DNA of 64,000 nucleotides from DRTC01 sp964521025. Lineage in GTDB: Bacteria > Cloacimonadota > Cloacimonadia > Cloacimonadales > TCS61. Of this stretch, positions 24,972-33,716 are shown piece by piece (within the stretch, counting starts at the first letter, position 1; each line of letters opens with the position of its first letter). The position numbers and the translations under genes are program-made. The notes under the pieces are model-generated. The model made no database searches. It saw only the letters and a list, made by a program, of their open reading frames with translations, and was not told the origin of the DNA. Location: NCBI GenBank assembly GCA_964521025.1, contig CAZFPK010000013.1, positions 16,771-80,770 of the forward strand, in the 5' to 3' direction.

Positions 24972-27905
24972 ATGAAAAAAGCAATTTTATTAACTACACT
25001 GTTATTGCTTATTTTTTCCACAACTTTATCCTGGGCTTCTCTTAAAGAAGACAGAGTAACTTCATTCAGAATAGATAAAGAAAAAGTTATTTCGTCTTAT
25101 AGTAAAGAGATTCCAAAAGGATTCGAACCAAAACGCATCGAACATCCTGTTGATGCAAAAAAATCACCTGTTTCGAAATCCACACCGAGTACCCGAGGTG
25201 GAAGAATAGCAGGTGACCTGTTATGGGAGGATAATTTTGAATCTACTGCTGACTTATTTTACGGTGTCAGTTTTAGTTACGGATGGGGACTGCCTGATGG
25301 GTACGGAACAACAATGTATGGAATGCGCTTTACTCCGACTTTAGATGGAGTTATTGATCAGGCGTATTTTTATTTTTATGGTGCCTGGTCAACAGGAGCG
25401 CCGGACTTGCGAGTTTATGTGTGGGATGATAATGCCGGACTTCCCGGAACAGAACTCGGATATGTCGATGTTCCTTTTGCCAGCCTTGTTTTTGATGACT
25501 GGTGTTATGTCGATTTCAGCTCATTAAGTATTGCAGTAACAGAAGGAACCGACTTCTTTATTGGATATGAAGTAACTAACGGTGTAGCCGGAACAACAGA
25601 TATTGCCATCATATCCGATGACGGTTCTGCAGGAGAACAAAGAGCTGTTGACTATTATTTAGGCGCCTGGGAAACTTTTGCTTCCTGGACGGTCGATTGT
25701 AATCTCTGGATCGGTGCAATTATCAATAAAGATCCTTTGCCGGATCCCTGGACGGATTCATCCGGTGAATGGCAATTTGTTGAAATCACAAGTAGAGCAG
25801 ATCCACAATCACCAGATGCAGCACATAGTCCGACACACTGCTGGTGGGTCGATGAGGATTCGACATTTGCTCCCAAATCACAATTGGTCTCTCCCTGGAT
25901 GACTTTACCATCATCGCATACAAAACTATTTTTACAATTCTGGTATTTCAATAACCTGATAGACTGGGATGGTGATGATGACGGCACACTGGAGGATTAT
26001 TTTAAAGTATATGTAGCAGATGATACTTGTGCTTGGCATACCTCGACGCATAATGCTTTCAGTGGTAATTCCTGGTGGTGTGGAGCTGAAGACTATGATC
26101 TGTACGGAACATATGAAATGTATCATTTAACTTCTCCAGAAATCGATCTTGGAGTAAGGGCTGGTGGAACTCTTACATTTAAAACAGCATACGAAATTGA
26201 AACATCCGGTGGCGAACCTCCCGGATTTGATGCTTGGGATGTTTGTAATGTTCAGATTTCCGAAAATGGAGGAATCGATTGGGATTTCCTGATTCCAACA
26301 ACTCCGAGTTATGATGCCGACAGTGCTTATGCTTATTATGTAAATACCGGTCAAACTGGATATTATCCAGGTTGGTATGGTTCGAGTGGAGGTTGGATTG
26401 ATGCATCTTTTGATATCTCTGCTTATACCGGTAATATCATTCTTCGCTGGGCTTTAGCATCTGATCCTGCTGCAACTTTTGAAGGTTTCTTTATTGATAA
26501 TGTTGTCGTTACTGATGATACCAGAGCAACTGTTTTTGAAGATGATGCTGATACTGAAGTTCATCTGATTCCCGATGCTGCTGTACCATTCGTCGGAGAT
26601 GAACTTACCTATGATTACTGGCAGGATGGTGATACATTATGGGTTCTCGAAGATGACAATCAAATCTGGAATGGTTCTCTTGACATTTCTGCCTGGATCG
26701 GAGACGATGTTCAGATTCTGATCGAAGTGATCAATGATTACGATCATAACGGTGGAGAAGGTGAAGGATTCTGGGTTGACGATGTTCAATTGATTGGTTC
26801 TAATCTTCCGGAACATGACACTCAATGTGATTTCCTCTTAGTGCCTTATCCAACAACCGAAGGAATGGTAGATTTCCCACATCCAAAAATGTTGTATCAC
26901 CAAGCAGGATATGGAACCTCGGGTGCGAACGGAAGTTGTGATGTAGATTTAACAGGGAATGCATATCCCTTATACGATTTCCGTGAGAACAATATGGGTG
27001 ATCTATCTATGGATGAATATGCTTTAGTCGAATTAACAATCCAGATGCCTCAATATGTTCCAGCCGAAGGAACATGGGATTATATAGGTTGGTGCGACGG
27101 AGCGGACGAAGGTAGAGCAGACAGTTTTGCTCCCGATACGATCGCGGTCGATATTTATCCCCCGAATGAATATGAATTAGGTTATAATTCCAGGATCTGG
27201 GATGAAGTATATTACACCAGCACAAAATGCGGAACTTACTTCACACCATTTACAGATGGAATATTTACAAGAAGAGATTACGCTTATGTAATTACCGATG
27301 TCGAATTATTGTTGATAAATTATGGTGTTGATAACGGCACAGAAACTCAGACTATCGAGATCTTTGAAGCCATCGATGATGTAACTCCCGGAGCTCTGAT
27401 CTACTCCGAATCGTTCGCTTATACAGCAGGTCTGGGTGGAACTTATGAATGGGCTGTCTTCGACTTAACTACAGATGTTACCATTACCGATGATTTCTTT
27501 ATCATTATCAGTGGTGACTGGTGGGATCCGGGAACCGGTGATATTGTTCCATTATTTGATAATATGATCAGAGATAAGATGGGTTCGGGTGCATATACGG
27601 ACCATTCCGTTTATTGGACAGGAACAGAATATGCTCATTCTTCCGGTGATCGTTTTATCAATGCTATCGTTGAATACGCATTCTATCTTACAACACCAGC
27701 AAATATAACTATCGAAATTTCAGGTAATGACGTTGTTCTGGATTGGGATGATGTATCCGGCGCAACCGGCTATAACATTTATCGTTCAACCGATCCTTAT
27801 AGCTTTGGTGCTGTTTATGACACCTCAGCTACAAGTGATTATACAGATACCGGTGCAGCAGCAGGCACAAAGTATTACTATCAAGTAACTGCTACTGCTC
27901 CCTAA
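24972..27905 (+). CDS. Large secreted surface protein with C-terminal fibronectin-like domain
   Basis: 977 residues. Signal peptide KKAILLTTLLLLIFSTTLSWA. The body is acidic and aromatic with several jelly-roll-like modules. Two segments near residues 270-350 and 395-510 contain FFIDNVVV/FWVDDVQLIG-type strands that recall MAM/choice-of-anchor domains. The last 80 residues form a fibronectin type III-like domain (VVLDWDDVSGATGYNIYRST...YYYQVTATAP). No FlgD-like sorting tail is present, unlike the two surface proteins at 56-61 kb. Such proteins are typical cell-surface or matrix-binding products in Cloacimonadota-like genomes. AGGAGG precedes the ATG; a strong terminator follows. Confidence 0.75.
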   Translation: MKKAILLTTLLLLIFSTTLSWASLKEDRVTSFRIDKEKVISSYSKEIPKGFEPKRIEHPVDAKKSPVSKSTPSTRGGRIAGDLLWEDNFESTADLFYGVSFSYGWGLPDGYGTTMYGMRFTPTLDGVIDQAYFYFYGAWSTGAPDLRVYVWDDNAGLPGTELGYVDVPFASLVFDDWCYVDFSSLSIAVTEGTDFFIGYEVTNGVAGTTDIAIISDDGSAGEQRAVDYYLGAWETFASWTVDCNLWIGAIINKDPLPDPWTDSSGEWQFVEITSRADPQSPDAAHSPTHCWWVDEDSTFAPKSQLVSPWMTLPSSHTKLFLQFWYFNNLIDWDGDDDGTLEDYFKVYVADDTCAWHTSTHNAFSGNSWWCGAEDYDLYGTYEMYHLTSPEIDLGVRAGGTLTFKTAYEIETSGGEPPGFDAWDVCNVQISENGGIDWDFLIPTTPSYDADSAYAYYVNTGQTGYYPGWYGSSGGWIDASFDISAYTGNIILRWALASDPAATFEGFFIDNVVVTDDTRATVFEDDADTEVHLIPDAAVPFVGDELTYDYWQDGDTLWVLEDDNQIWNGSLDISAWIGDDVQILIEVINDYDHNGGEGEGFWVDDVQLIGSNLPEHDTQCDFLLVPYPTTEGMVDFPHPKMLYHQAGYGTSGANGSCDVDLTGNAYPLYDFRENNMGDLSMDEYALVELTIQMPQYVPAEGTWDYIGWCDGADEGRADSFAPDTIAVDIYPPNEYELGYNSRIWDEVYYTSTKCGTYFTPFTDGIFTRRDYAYVITDVELLLINYGVDNGTETQTIEIFEAIDDVTPGALIYSESFAYTAGLGGTYEWAVFDLTTDVTITDDFFIIISGDWWDPGTGDIVPLFDNMIRDKMGSGAYTDHSVYWTGTEYAHSSGDRFINAIVEYAFYLTTPANITIEISGNDVVLDWDDVSGATGYNIYRSTDPYSFGAVYDTSATSDYTDTGAAAGTKYYYQVTATAP

Positions 27906-27965
27906 ATGATGTTTTAATATCGGGCTGATCTTAGCGATCAGTTATAAAACCAACTAAATTCACAA

Positions 27966-27996
27966 GGCTATCCGTAAAATGCGGATAGCCTTTTTT
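27966..27996 (+). terminator. Rho-independent terminator
   Basis: GGCTATCCG-loop-CGGATAGCC (9 pairs, extended by AA/TT) followed by TTTTTTATTTTTTT, 60 bases after the surface protein stop. It is the clearest intrinsic terminator in the window. Confidence 0.92.
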
Positions 27997-28064
27997 ATTT
28001 TTTTATGGACAGAATAAGTTATTGGAATTTTATCTTCTCGGAAAATAATGAAGTCAGGTAATTA

Positions 28065-28892
28065 ATGAAAAATATTAAAAGTTTTTTCATATTTGTATTA
28101 GTTCTACTTATGAGCTGCTCGTTATTCAAATTTTTATCTACGAATCATCCTCCTGAAAAACCGTTTTATCTTTTTCCGGAAAATGCATCCGAAAATATTG
28201 AAATCGAAGATATCATTCTTGAATGGAATTGCTTCGATCAGGATAAAGACTCTTTAAGATATGATATTTATTTTAGCATGAAAATGGATTTAGACAGTCT
28301 CGATATTCTGACGACTGATCATTCCGGGAATTTTTATGAACTTCCCGAACTGGATTTTGATACTTTCTATTATTGGAAAATCATTGCTTTTGACGGAGAA
28401 TTCGAGTCAGAAAGCGAAATATGGAGTTTTAAAACAAAAACTTATTTCCCCGATTGGTGGTTAGTGCAGGACAATCCGGATTATATTTATTCTTTTGGAA
28501 CCGATATAGATGAATCGCAGGTCGATTCCCACAATTATGCATTTGAAAAAGCAATCGCTGAAAAGAAAATATTTATTCAAGCATACCTGGAAAATTTGTT
28601 AAAAAAATTTATTTTAGAAGCAAATATAACAGACCCGTTATCTCTTTCAATGAAAGATAAATTGGTCGAAGTGGTTTCGGAAAAAGACTATCCTGACTTT
28701 TTTATGAGCAGGCAGGAAACAATCATCTCACATTCCGAAGAATATCAAACTTATGTCAGGATCCACCTTCCAAAAAAAATTATAAATAGAAAACTTTATG
28801 AGAAAGTTATCCTGACTCAGAAATTATTCGAAGATCTACATTATTCGTCTTCCTTTCAGCAATTTATAAAAGAAAATTCGGAAGATGAATGA
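28065..28892 (+). CDS. LPP20-like lipoprotein with N-terminal fibronectin-like domain
   Basis: 275 residues. Lipobox LLMSC gives a lipidated cysteine at about residue 18. Residues 28-125 form a fibronectin III-like domain (PPEKPFYLFPENASENI...YYWKIIAFDGEFES). The C-terminal half begins PDWWLVQDNPDYIYSFGTDI and continues with a regular helix of alanine-rich heptads, the pattern of the LPP20 family. It is anchored in the inner or outer membrane, facing the periplasm. It is the first gene of a co-directional set with the kinase-like protein and sigma-54 regulator. The two downstream TPR proteins on the opposite strand carry related N-terminal domains. Role unknown; a sensor or scaffold in the same pathway is an inference from position. 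Confidence 0.65.
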   Translation: MKNIKSFFIFVLVLLMSCSLFKFLSTNHPPEKPFYLFPENASENIEIEDIILEWNCFDQDKDSLRYDIYFSMKMDLDSLDILTTDHSGNFYELPELDFDTFYYWKIIAFDGEFESESEIWSFKTKTYFPDWWLVQDNPDYIYSFGTDIDESQVDSHNYAFEKAIAEKKIFIQAYLENLLKKFILEANITDPLSLSMKDKLVEVVSEKDYPDFFMSRQETIISHSEEYQTYVRIHLPKKIINRKLYEKVILTQKLFEDLHYSSSFQQFIKENSEDE

Positions 28893-29021
28893 GTTTGTAC
28901 CACGATTCTCCGAATTGTTGTATAAAAGAGTCTCTGACTCTTTCTTTGTTGAATCGTAGATTCAAAATGACAACGGAACTGAGTTCAGTGTTACAAAATT
29001 TGGCAAGTTTGGAAATAAAAT

Positions 29022-30920
29022 ATGAAAAAGAATTGTAAAATAAAAGTTATAATAATATTGTTAGTCTCATTCAACTTTCTATCCGGAGCAGAACCTGTCC
29101 GGCATTCCATCATCAAATTACAAAGAAAAGATACATATTTTTCGGAGAAATATAGAATTTTTGATAATCAGAAATTTGTCGGAGAAATTTCCAATAAGGA
29201 ATTCCTGAATTGGAAAAGAAATCCCGGGATGATGGAAATTCTCATCGAACGAGAAAAAGGATTAAAGCGGATCGAGATCAAAGTCGATGCCGGAAAAATC
29301 TATGAAATCGAGATCTATCCAAATAAATATTCCAGCAGCATCTTCGCTCTGAAAGAAGGTATCGTGGAAAAACCGAAAAGAAATCTACTCGAATACCTCG
29401 TCCCGTTTGTTATCTTTTTGGTGATTTTAATATCGATTTTAACGCTGTATTTTCATAAAAAAAGAATAGAAAAATTATTAATTCTCGGTAAAGATTTTAC
29501 CAAAAAAGAGGAATATGAGCAAGCTCTCGAGATCTTCCAGAAACTGGTAAAAATCAAAGCGAATCATTTAGCTGCCTGGCAGGAATTGGAAATTGTATAT
29601 TTGAAAAAGCAGGAATTTGATAAAGCATATTCCTGCCGGAAAAAGATCAGAGAATTGTTGGAAAATGCTAAATTCGAGAAAAAAGATTTTTCGGAAATCA
29701 GAGTGTCGGATATCGATCTTTCTTTATTGGTGAAACTTTTGAAAATAGAAATTCCGGAAATCGAAAAAATAAATATTGTGCGTTCTCTCAAACAGGGATT
29801 TTCAGGTTCATCTGTTTTTCTCGCTGAAGTTATTCAAAAAGAAGATGCGACCACCAATTTTGCTGTTTTGAAGATCGACAAAAATGATGCGAAGGAAATT
29901 CTAAAAAGCAACTTACAACGCGAATCTGCCGGATTTGCTGCTCTTAAACAGAACCGGATCGAAGAAATCGAGCAGCATCTACCGCAAAGAATCCTGCTTT
30001 TCACAGAATCTGAACTCGTTTCCAACAATCGAAGTCTATTGTTCAGTACTTTTGCGGGAGAAAAGAATACACAAAATGTGATGACTTTACGAGAGAGTCT
30101 GCAAAAAAAATACAATCTTTATTTCCCTGAAATTTCGAGGATCAGAGATTTTTATGAAAAGCAGTTCTTTTCCATACCTAATAATAAAAAGCGTTTTCTG
30201 AAACCCGTCGAGCATCTGAAAAATATGCTGGAATTTAAGACCGATGATATCTTGAAATTTAAATGGGAAAGGATGCAGATCCAAAAAGAAAAGCAATTCA
30301 TCAATATCGAAGGGAAACTTTTTCCGAATATTATTTTTTATCTTGAGAATCCGGATTTTTGGACAAAAGACGGATTCAGCACATTTTATTTTATAGTTCA
30401 CGGTGATCTGAATCTCGATAATATTATTTTCAAATCCGATAGGAATTTTGTTCTCATCGATTTTGAGAAAGTGCGGGAAACTGTTATTCATTTCGATCTT
30501 ACCTTCCTGATCTGCTGGTTTGCCCAGGTTTTTATGCTGGAAACATCAGCGGAAAAAGACTGGAATTCTATTCTCAACTTTATTCCGCAAATTATTTCTT
30601 ATTTGAAAAATCCTCCGGAAGAAATCAACTCCCAACCGGCAACTGAAAACTTCAAACAGATTTTAGCGGAAATTTATCCCTTTAAGAGAAATCTCGATGA
30701 GAATTCTAAAAAAAGTTTTCATTTGAGCCTGACAGCAGCATCGCTTTTGCGTTCATTTTATGAAATGCGTGATTTTGAGAGGAGTTCCTTAAAAAATTTA
30801 AAGAATAAGAAAAACGGGCTTTTCTTTTATGCTCTTGCCTGTCAACTGCTTGCTGATCTTGATTTTATCATGATAAAAAATGCGAGTACGAAGGATGCGT
30901 TTGATTTACCGGAATTGTGA
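29022..30920 (+). CDS. Transmembrane TPR protein with aminoglycoside-kinase-like domain
   Basis: 632 residues. Order: signal/anchor segment (8-23), an extracytoplasmic domain of about 100 residues, a transmembrane helix at about 128-147 (YLVPFVIFLVILISILTLYF), TPR-like helices (about 155-220), then a kinase-like domain to the end. Kinase features are a glycine-rich loop GFSGSSVF near 265, a VLKID strand with the candidate ATP lysine, the catalytic HGDLNLDN at 460-467 and metal-binding DFE at 480-482. This is the choline/aminoglycoside phosphotransferase fold; GFSGSSVF plus VLKI also resembles the TCAD9-type kinases described in bacterial conflict systems. All catalytic residues look intact. 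The stop codon overlaps a palindromic element that separates it from the sigma-54-type regulator. It may carry an external signal to that regulator. Confidence 0.72.
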   Translation: MKKNCKIKVIIILLVSFNFLSGAEPVRHSIIKLQRKDTYFSEKYRIFDNQKFVGEISNKEFLNWKRNPGMMEILIEREKGLKRIEIKVDAGKIYEIEIYPNKYSSSIFALKEGIVEKPKRNLLEYLVPFVIFLVILISILTLYFHKKRIEKLLILGKDFTKKEEYEQALEIFQKLVKIKANHLAAWQELEIVYLKKQEFDKAYSCRKKIRELLENAKFEKKDFSEIRVSDIDLSLLVKLLKIEIPEIEKINIVRSLKQGFSGSSVFLAEVIQKEDATTNFAVLKIDKNDAKEILKSNLQRESAGFAALKQNRIEEIEQHLPQRILLFTESELVSNNRSLLFSTFAGEKNTQNVMTLRESLQKKYNLYFPEISRIRDFYEKQFFSIPNNKKRFLKPVEHLKNMLEFKTDDILKFKWERMQIQKEKQFINIEGKLFPNIIFYLENPDFWTKDGFSTFYFIVHGDLNLDNIIFKSDRNFVLIDFEKVRETVIHFDLTFLICWFAQVFMLETSAEKDWNSILNFIPQIISYLKNPPEEINSQPATENFKQILAEIYPFKRNLDENSKKSFHLSLTAASLLRSFYEMRDFERSSLKNLKNKKNGLFFYALACQLLADLDFIMIKNASTKDAFDLPEL

Positions 30921-31057
30921 TCACTTTGCGAAAGTTATCTCCTCTGAATTTCTTATGTCAGAACTTCCACAAAGATTTGAAACCGGGCAGCCGTCTAACA
31001 ATATCTTTGTGGAAATTAAATGAAAGAGTACCTTTGGTGGAATTTTCGCAAAGTGAT
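30920..31057. mobile_element. Nested palindromic element between kinase and regulator genes
   Basis: Outer perfect 14-bp inverted repeats ATCACTTTGCGAAA (30920-30933) and its complement (31044-31057) enclose inner perfect 12-bp repeats TTCCACAAAGAT (30965-30976) and complement (31003-31014). The element starts at the last base of the kinase stop codon. A partly similar ACTTTGCGAAG...CTTCACAAAGT inversion is seen at 24173-24222. It resembles a small non-autonomous palindromic element. Confidence 0.6.
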
Positions 31058-31066
31058 GGAGTAACT

Positions 31067-32470
31067 ATGATCTTAAAAAAATTGAATCAAATCCTAAAAT
31101 TCCTGAAAGAATTAAATAAAACATTATTATATTTAGATCCTGAAATTCCGAAAAGCAAAATCCATAAAATAAAAGATTCGGAAAAATACGCTTTTACAAA
31201 CTCGATCCGGGAAGCGACAGATCTTTCTAAAAAATTCCTCTTCGACCTGGTAATTTTCGATCCGGACTTTGAAGAAAGGGAAATTCTATTTGATTTGATA
31301 AAGAAGATCAAAACCCAAAATAAAAGAACAAAAATAATTGCCTTTTCAGACGAAGATGATTTTGATAATGTTTTCCGAGCCTACAAAACCGGAATCGATT
31401 TATTTATTCCCAAAATGAATATTAATCCGGAGTATTTCAAAACGGTGGTGGAATTAGTTTTACGGAATTATTCCCGTATCATTATCTCCAAAAATCCCGA
31501 ACTGCAAAAGTGTTATCAACTTTTATCGTTTTACGCTAAGGAGATAAATTCCGATATTTTGCTCAAAGGTGAAAATGGCACCGGAAAAGGAATTTTAGCG
31601 AGAGCAATCCATCTTCTGGGAAATTATAAAGGTGATTTCATCGTACAGAATTGTGCCGGGATCCCCGATACTTTATTTGAAAGCGAGATGTTCGGTTATG
31701 AAGCAGGAGCATTTACCGGAGCGAATAAACGGGGAAAGACCGGAGTTTTTGAAAAAGCGAATAACGGTATTCTCTTTCTCGATGAGATCGGCGATCTTCC
31801 TCCGGATCAACAAGCAAAACTGCTGCGGGCAATCCAGAGAAAAGTGATCCTCAAAGTCGGTTCTACTAAAGAGAAAATGATCGATGTGCGTTATATTTAT
31901 GCGAGCAATAAAGACCTATATCATGCAGTTCGACAAAATATGTTCCGGGAAGATTTCTATTACCGGTTGAAAGGCGCTGAAATCCAAATTCCTCCTTTAC
32001 GGGAAACTCCGGAAGACCTGGAAATAATGTGTGCGGTTTTTGTGAATCGCTTCCTGAAGGAACAAATAAAAGGAGAATTTTCCGGATCAATTCATCCGGA
32101 TCGGGATTCTTTCGAAAACCTGAAAAAATATGATTTTCCGGGTAATATGAGAGAATTGCAGAAAATCGTTTATCAATCCCTGATCAAAATGCTGATGAAT
32201 AATTCATCCGGATTAATTTTAGAAATCGATGAAAGAGAGAGTCGTTCAACGCAAAAAGAGAGAGCAAATGTGGAAACTTTCTGGCAGGTCATCGAATTGA
32301 TGGAAAAAGGTCATCTGCGTTACGGCGGACTTTTAGATGCGATGAAAAGACCCGTCATTCAACACTTGCGTACAAAATATAATGATGATCGCGACAGGAT
32401 CTCAAAAATTCTGGGATTTAAAGATAAACAGTCTTTGTCGAATGAGATTTACCGGTTGGGGAAGCATTGA
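31067..32470 (+). CDS. Sigma-54-dependent-type AAA+ transcriptional regulator
   Basis: About 467 residues from ATG 31067 with GGAG 5 nt upstream. A longer frame from GTG 30917 would translate the palindromic element and is rejected. An atypical receiver-like domain comes first (LVIFDPDFEE with a possible phospho-Asp, IIAFSD, and IPK with the conserved Lys). Then follows the AAA+ domain: Walker A GENGTGKG at 168-175, the sigma-54 contact loop GAFTGA at 214-219, Walker B ILFLDEIGDLP, and sensor and arginine-finger regions (DFYYRLKG). The C-terminus has a helix-turn-helix-like RISKILGFKDKQSLSNEIYRL. It activates sigma-54 promoters, probably under control of the adjacent kinase-like protein. The target is unknown. 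Confidence 0.85.
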   Translation: MILKKLNQILKFLKELNKTLLYLDPEIPKSKIHKIKDSEKYAFTNSIREATDLSKKFLFDLVIFDPDFEEREILFDLIKKIKTQNKRTKIIAFSDEDDFDNVFRAYKTGIDLFIPKMNINPEYFKTVVELVLRNYSRIIISKNPELQKCYQLLSFYAKEINSDILLKGENGTGKGILARAIHLLGNYKGDFIVQNCAGIPDTLFESEMFGYEAGAFTGANKRGKTGVFEKANNGILFLDEIGDLPPDQQAKLLRAIQRKVILKVGSTKEKMIDVRYIYASNKDLYHAVRQNMFREDFYYRLKGAEIQIPPLRETPEDLEIMCAVFVNRFLKEQIKGEFSGSIHPDRDSFENLKKYDFPGNMRELQKIVYQSLIKMLMNNSSGLILEIDERESRSTQKERANVETFWQVIELMEKGHLRYGGLLDAMKRPVIQHLRTKYNDDRDRISKILGFKDKQSLSNEIYRLGKH

Positions 32471-32492
32471 GATTAACTGAATTATTATAAGG

Positions 32493-32530
32493 TCGGACTC
32501 GACTTGCTACGAAGTGCGAGTTGAGAACAA
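32493..32530. repeat. GACTCGACTT repeat fragment
   Basis: GGTCGGACTCGACTTGC...GAGTTGAGAACAA lies in the short gap between the convergent regulator and TPR genes. It is a partial copy of the 91-base unit found twice in tandem at 54994-55180, including the GTTGAGAACAA end. Confidence 0.6.
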
Positions 32531-32577
32531 CCACCATTTGCTGATCGCTTTATCCTAATAAAAAAAATAATAAGCAG

Positions 32578-33561
32578 TTACCACTTAATCCCTCTTTTCT
32601 TCAACAAATTCTGTGATTCTTTGTGACCCAATCGAGCAGCTTTTTGAAAAGATTCGACCGCTTTTTTGTTCTTCTTATTTTTCTGAAAATGCAAACCGAG
32701 AGCAAAGTAAGCAAGCGGAAGTTCAGGATTTATTTGAATAGCTTTCTGGAAATTTTCAACTGCTTTTTTATGATCGCCTTTCAATTCATAAATTCGCGCC
32801 AAACCCAGGTATGCCGGAGCAAAATCGGGTTTTATCCGCAATGATCGCTGCAAAATATTTATTGCATCATCGATTTTATCTCTTTTCCCTAAAACTACAC
32901 TCAAACCAACCAGAGAATGGATATGATCGGGATTTAATTCCAGAGATTTTCGCAAGTTGACTTCCACAACATCGAAATTTCTGGAATCCAAAGCTTGCTT
33001 TCCTTTCCGGAAATAATCTTCTGCGGAAAGTTCATTACTTCTTTGCTGGTACTCATCTTTCAATTTCTCTCTTTCCAGCTCATCTTTGGTTTCGGACAAT
33101 TCCTTTTGCAATCGTTCGATCTCGAGCATCGCTTCCTCGGTATTTTTTTGAGACTCTTCCAATTCTTCTCTAAATTCTTCATCTCTGATTGCATTATCCA
33201 GTCTTTTCAGGACATCATCCTCATCTACTTCGATCTCGGCTTTGATGTAATAGAGCTCGCCATTCCAGGTTTCTTCCAGGATTTCTGTTTCAGTGATTCC
33301 TGCTGAAATGATCTCGATCTGCCTGGAAGTAAGATCACGAACTTCCCCGCTTACTTCGATCTCTTCATTTTGCACGGTAGCATGAACATACATTCCGATT
33401 TCTTCGAGCAGTAATCTTTTAACCTGTTCCAGGGCAATTGCTCTGGAAGTTATCTTGCTGTCCGCTTCACTGGCATTATAAGTGTAATCGCGAATGAAAT
33501 TTTTTGAGAAAAGAGTCGTACAAATTGCTACTATCATAAAGATCAGAACAATATTTTTCAT
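32578..33561 (-). CDS. Secreted TPR protein with LPP20/FlgT-like N-terminal domain
   Basis: 327 residues. Signal peptide KNIVLIFMIVAICTTLFS. Residues about 20-115 form an alpha/beta domain (IALEQVKRLLLEEIGMYV..., LTSRQIEIISAGITETEILEE, YYIKAEIEVDEDDV) like LPP20/FlgT N-terminal domains. A coiled coil (about 120-175) and four TPR repeats (about 185-325; e.g. YFRKGKQALDSRNFDVVEVNL, AYLGLARIYELKGDHKKAVENF) follow. Probably a periplasmic scaffold. It is a shorter paralogue of the next gene, 33717-35297, with the same domain order. Good AAGGA site before ATG 33561. Confidence 0.78.
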   Translation of the reverse strand: MKNIVLIFMIVAICTTLFSKNFIRDYTYNASEADSKITSRAIALEQVKRLLLEEIGMYVHATVQNEEIEVSGEVRDLTSRQIEIISAGITETEILEETWNGELYYIKAEIEVDEDDVLKRLDNAIRDEEFREELEESQKNTEEAMLEIERLQKELSETKDELEREKLKDEYQQRSNELSAEDYFRKGKQALDSRNFDVVEVNLRKSLELNPDHIHSLVGLSVVLGKRDKIDDAINILQRSLRIKPDFAPAYLGLARIYELKGDHKKAVENFQKAIQINPELPLAYFALGLHFQKNKKNKKAVESFQKAARLGHKESQNLLKKRGIKW

Positions 33562-33582
33562 AGTTTTTTCCTTTGGGGTTTT

Positions 33583-33708
33583 CTCAATTTAGCAAATTGA
33601 GTTACGATCAGTAAAACAATTCGCCTGAATTGTTATTTTTAATCCCCTTCTTTTTTTTTAGACAACTTGACAAGTTATGTTACGGATTCTCAACTTAGGA
33701 AAGTTGAG
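33583..33708. repeat. Cluster of GCC/GTTAC-type hairpins
   Basis: CTCAATTT-AGC-AAATTGAG followed by TTAC (33583-33605), AACAATTC-GCCT-GAATTGTT followed by ATTTTT (33615-33640), AACTTG-A-CAAGTT (33664-33676), and CTCAACTT-AGGA-AAGTTGAG followed by TTAC (33689-33712). They separate the two TPR genes. They are members of the family also seen at 9893, 20845, 49384 and 51269. Confidence 0.7.
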
Positions 33709-33716
33709 TTACTGAC

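Noticed and set aside
30917..31066. 50-residue N-terminal extension of the sigma-54 regulator from GTG 30917
   Set aside because: It translates a palindromic element; ATG 31067 has the better ribosome site.
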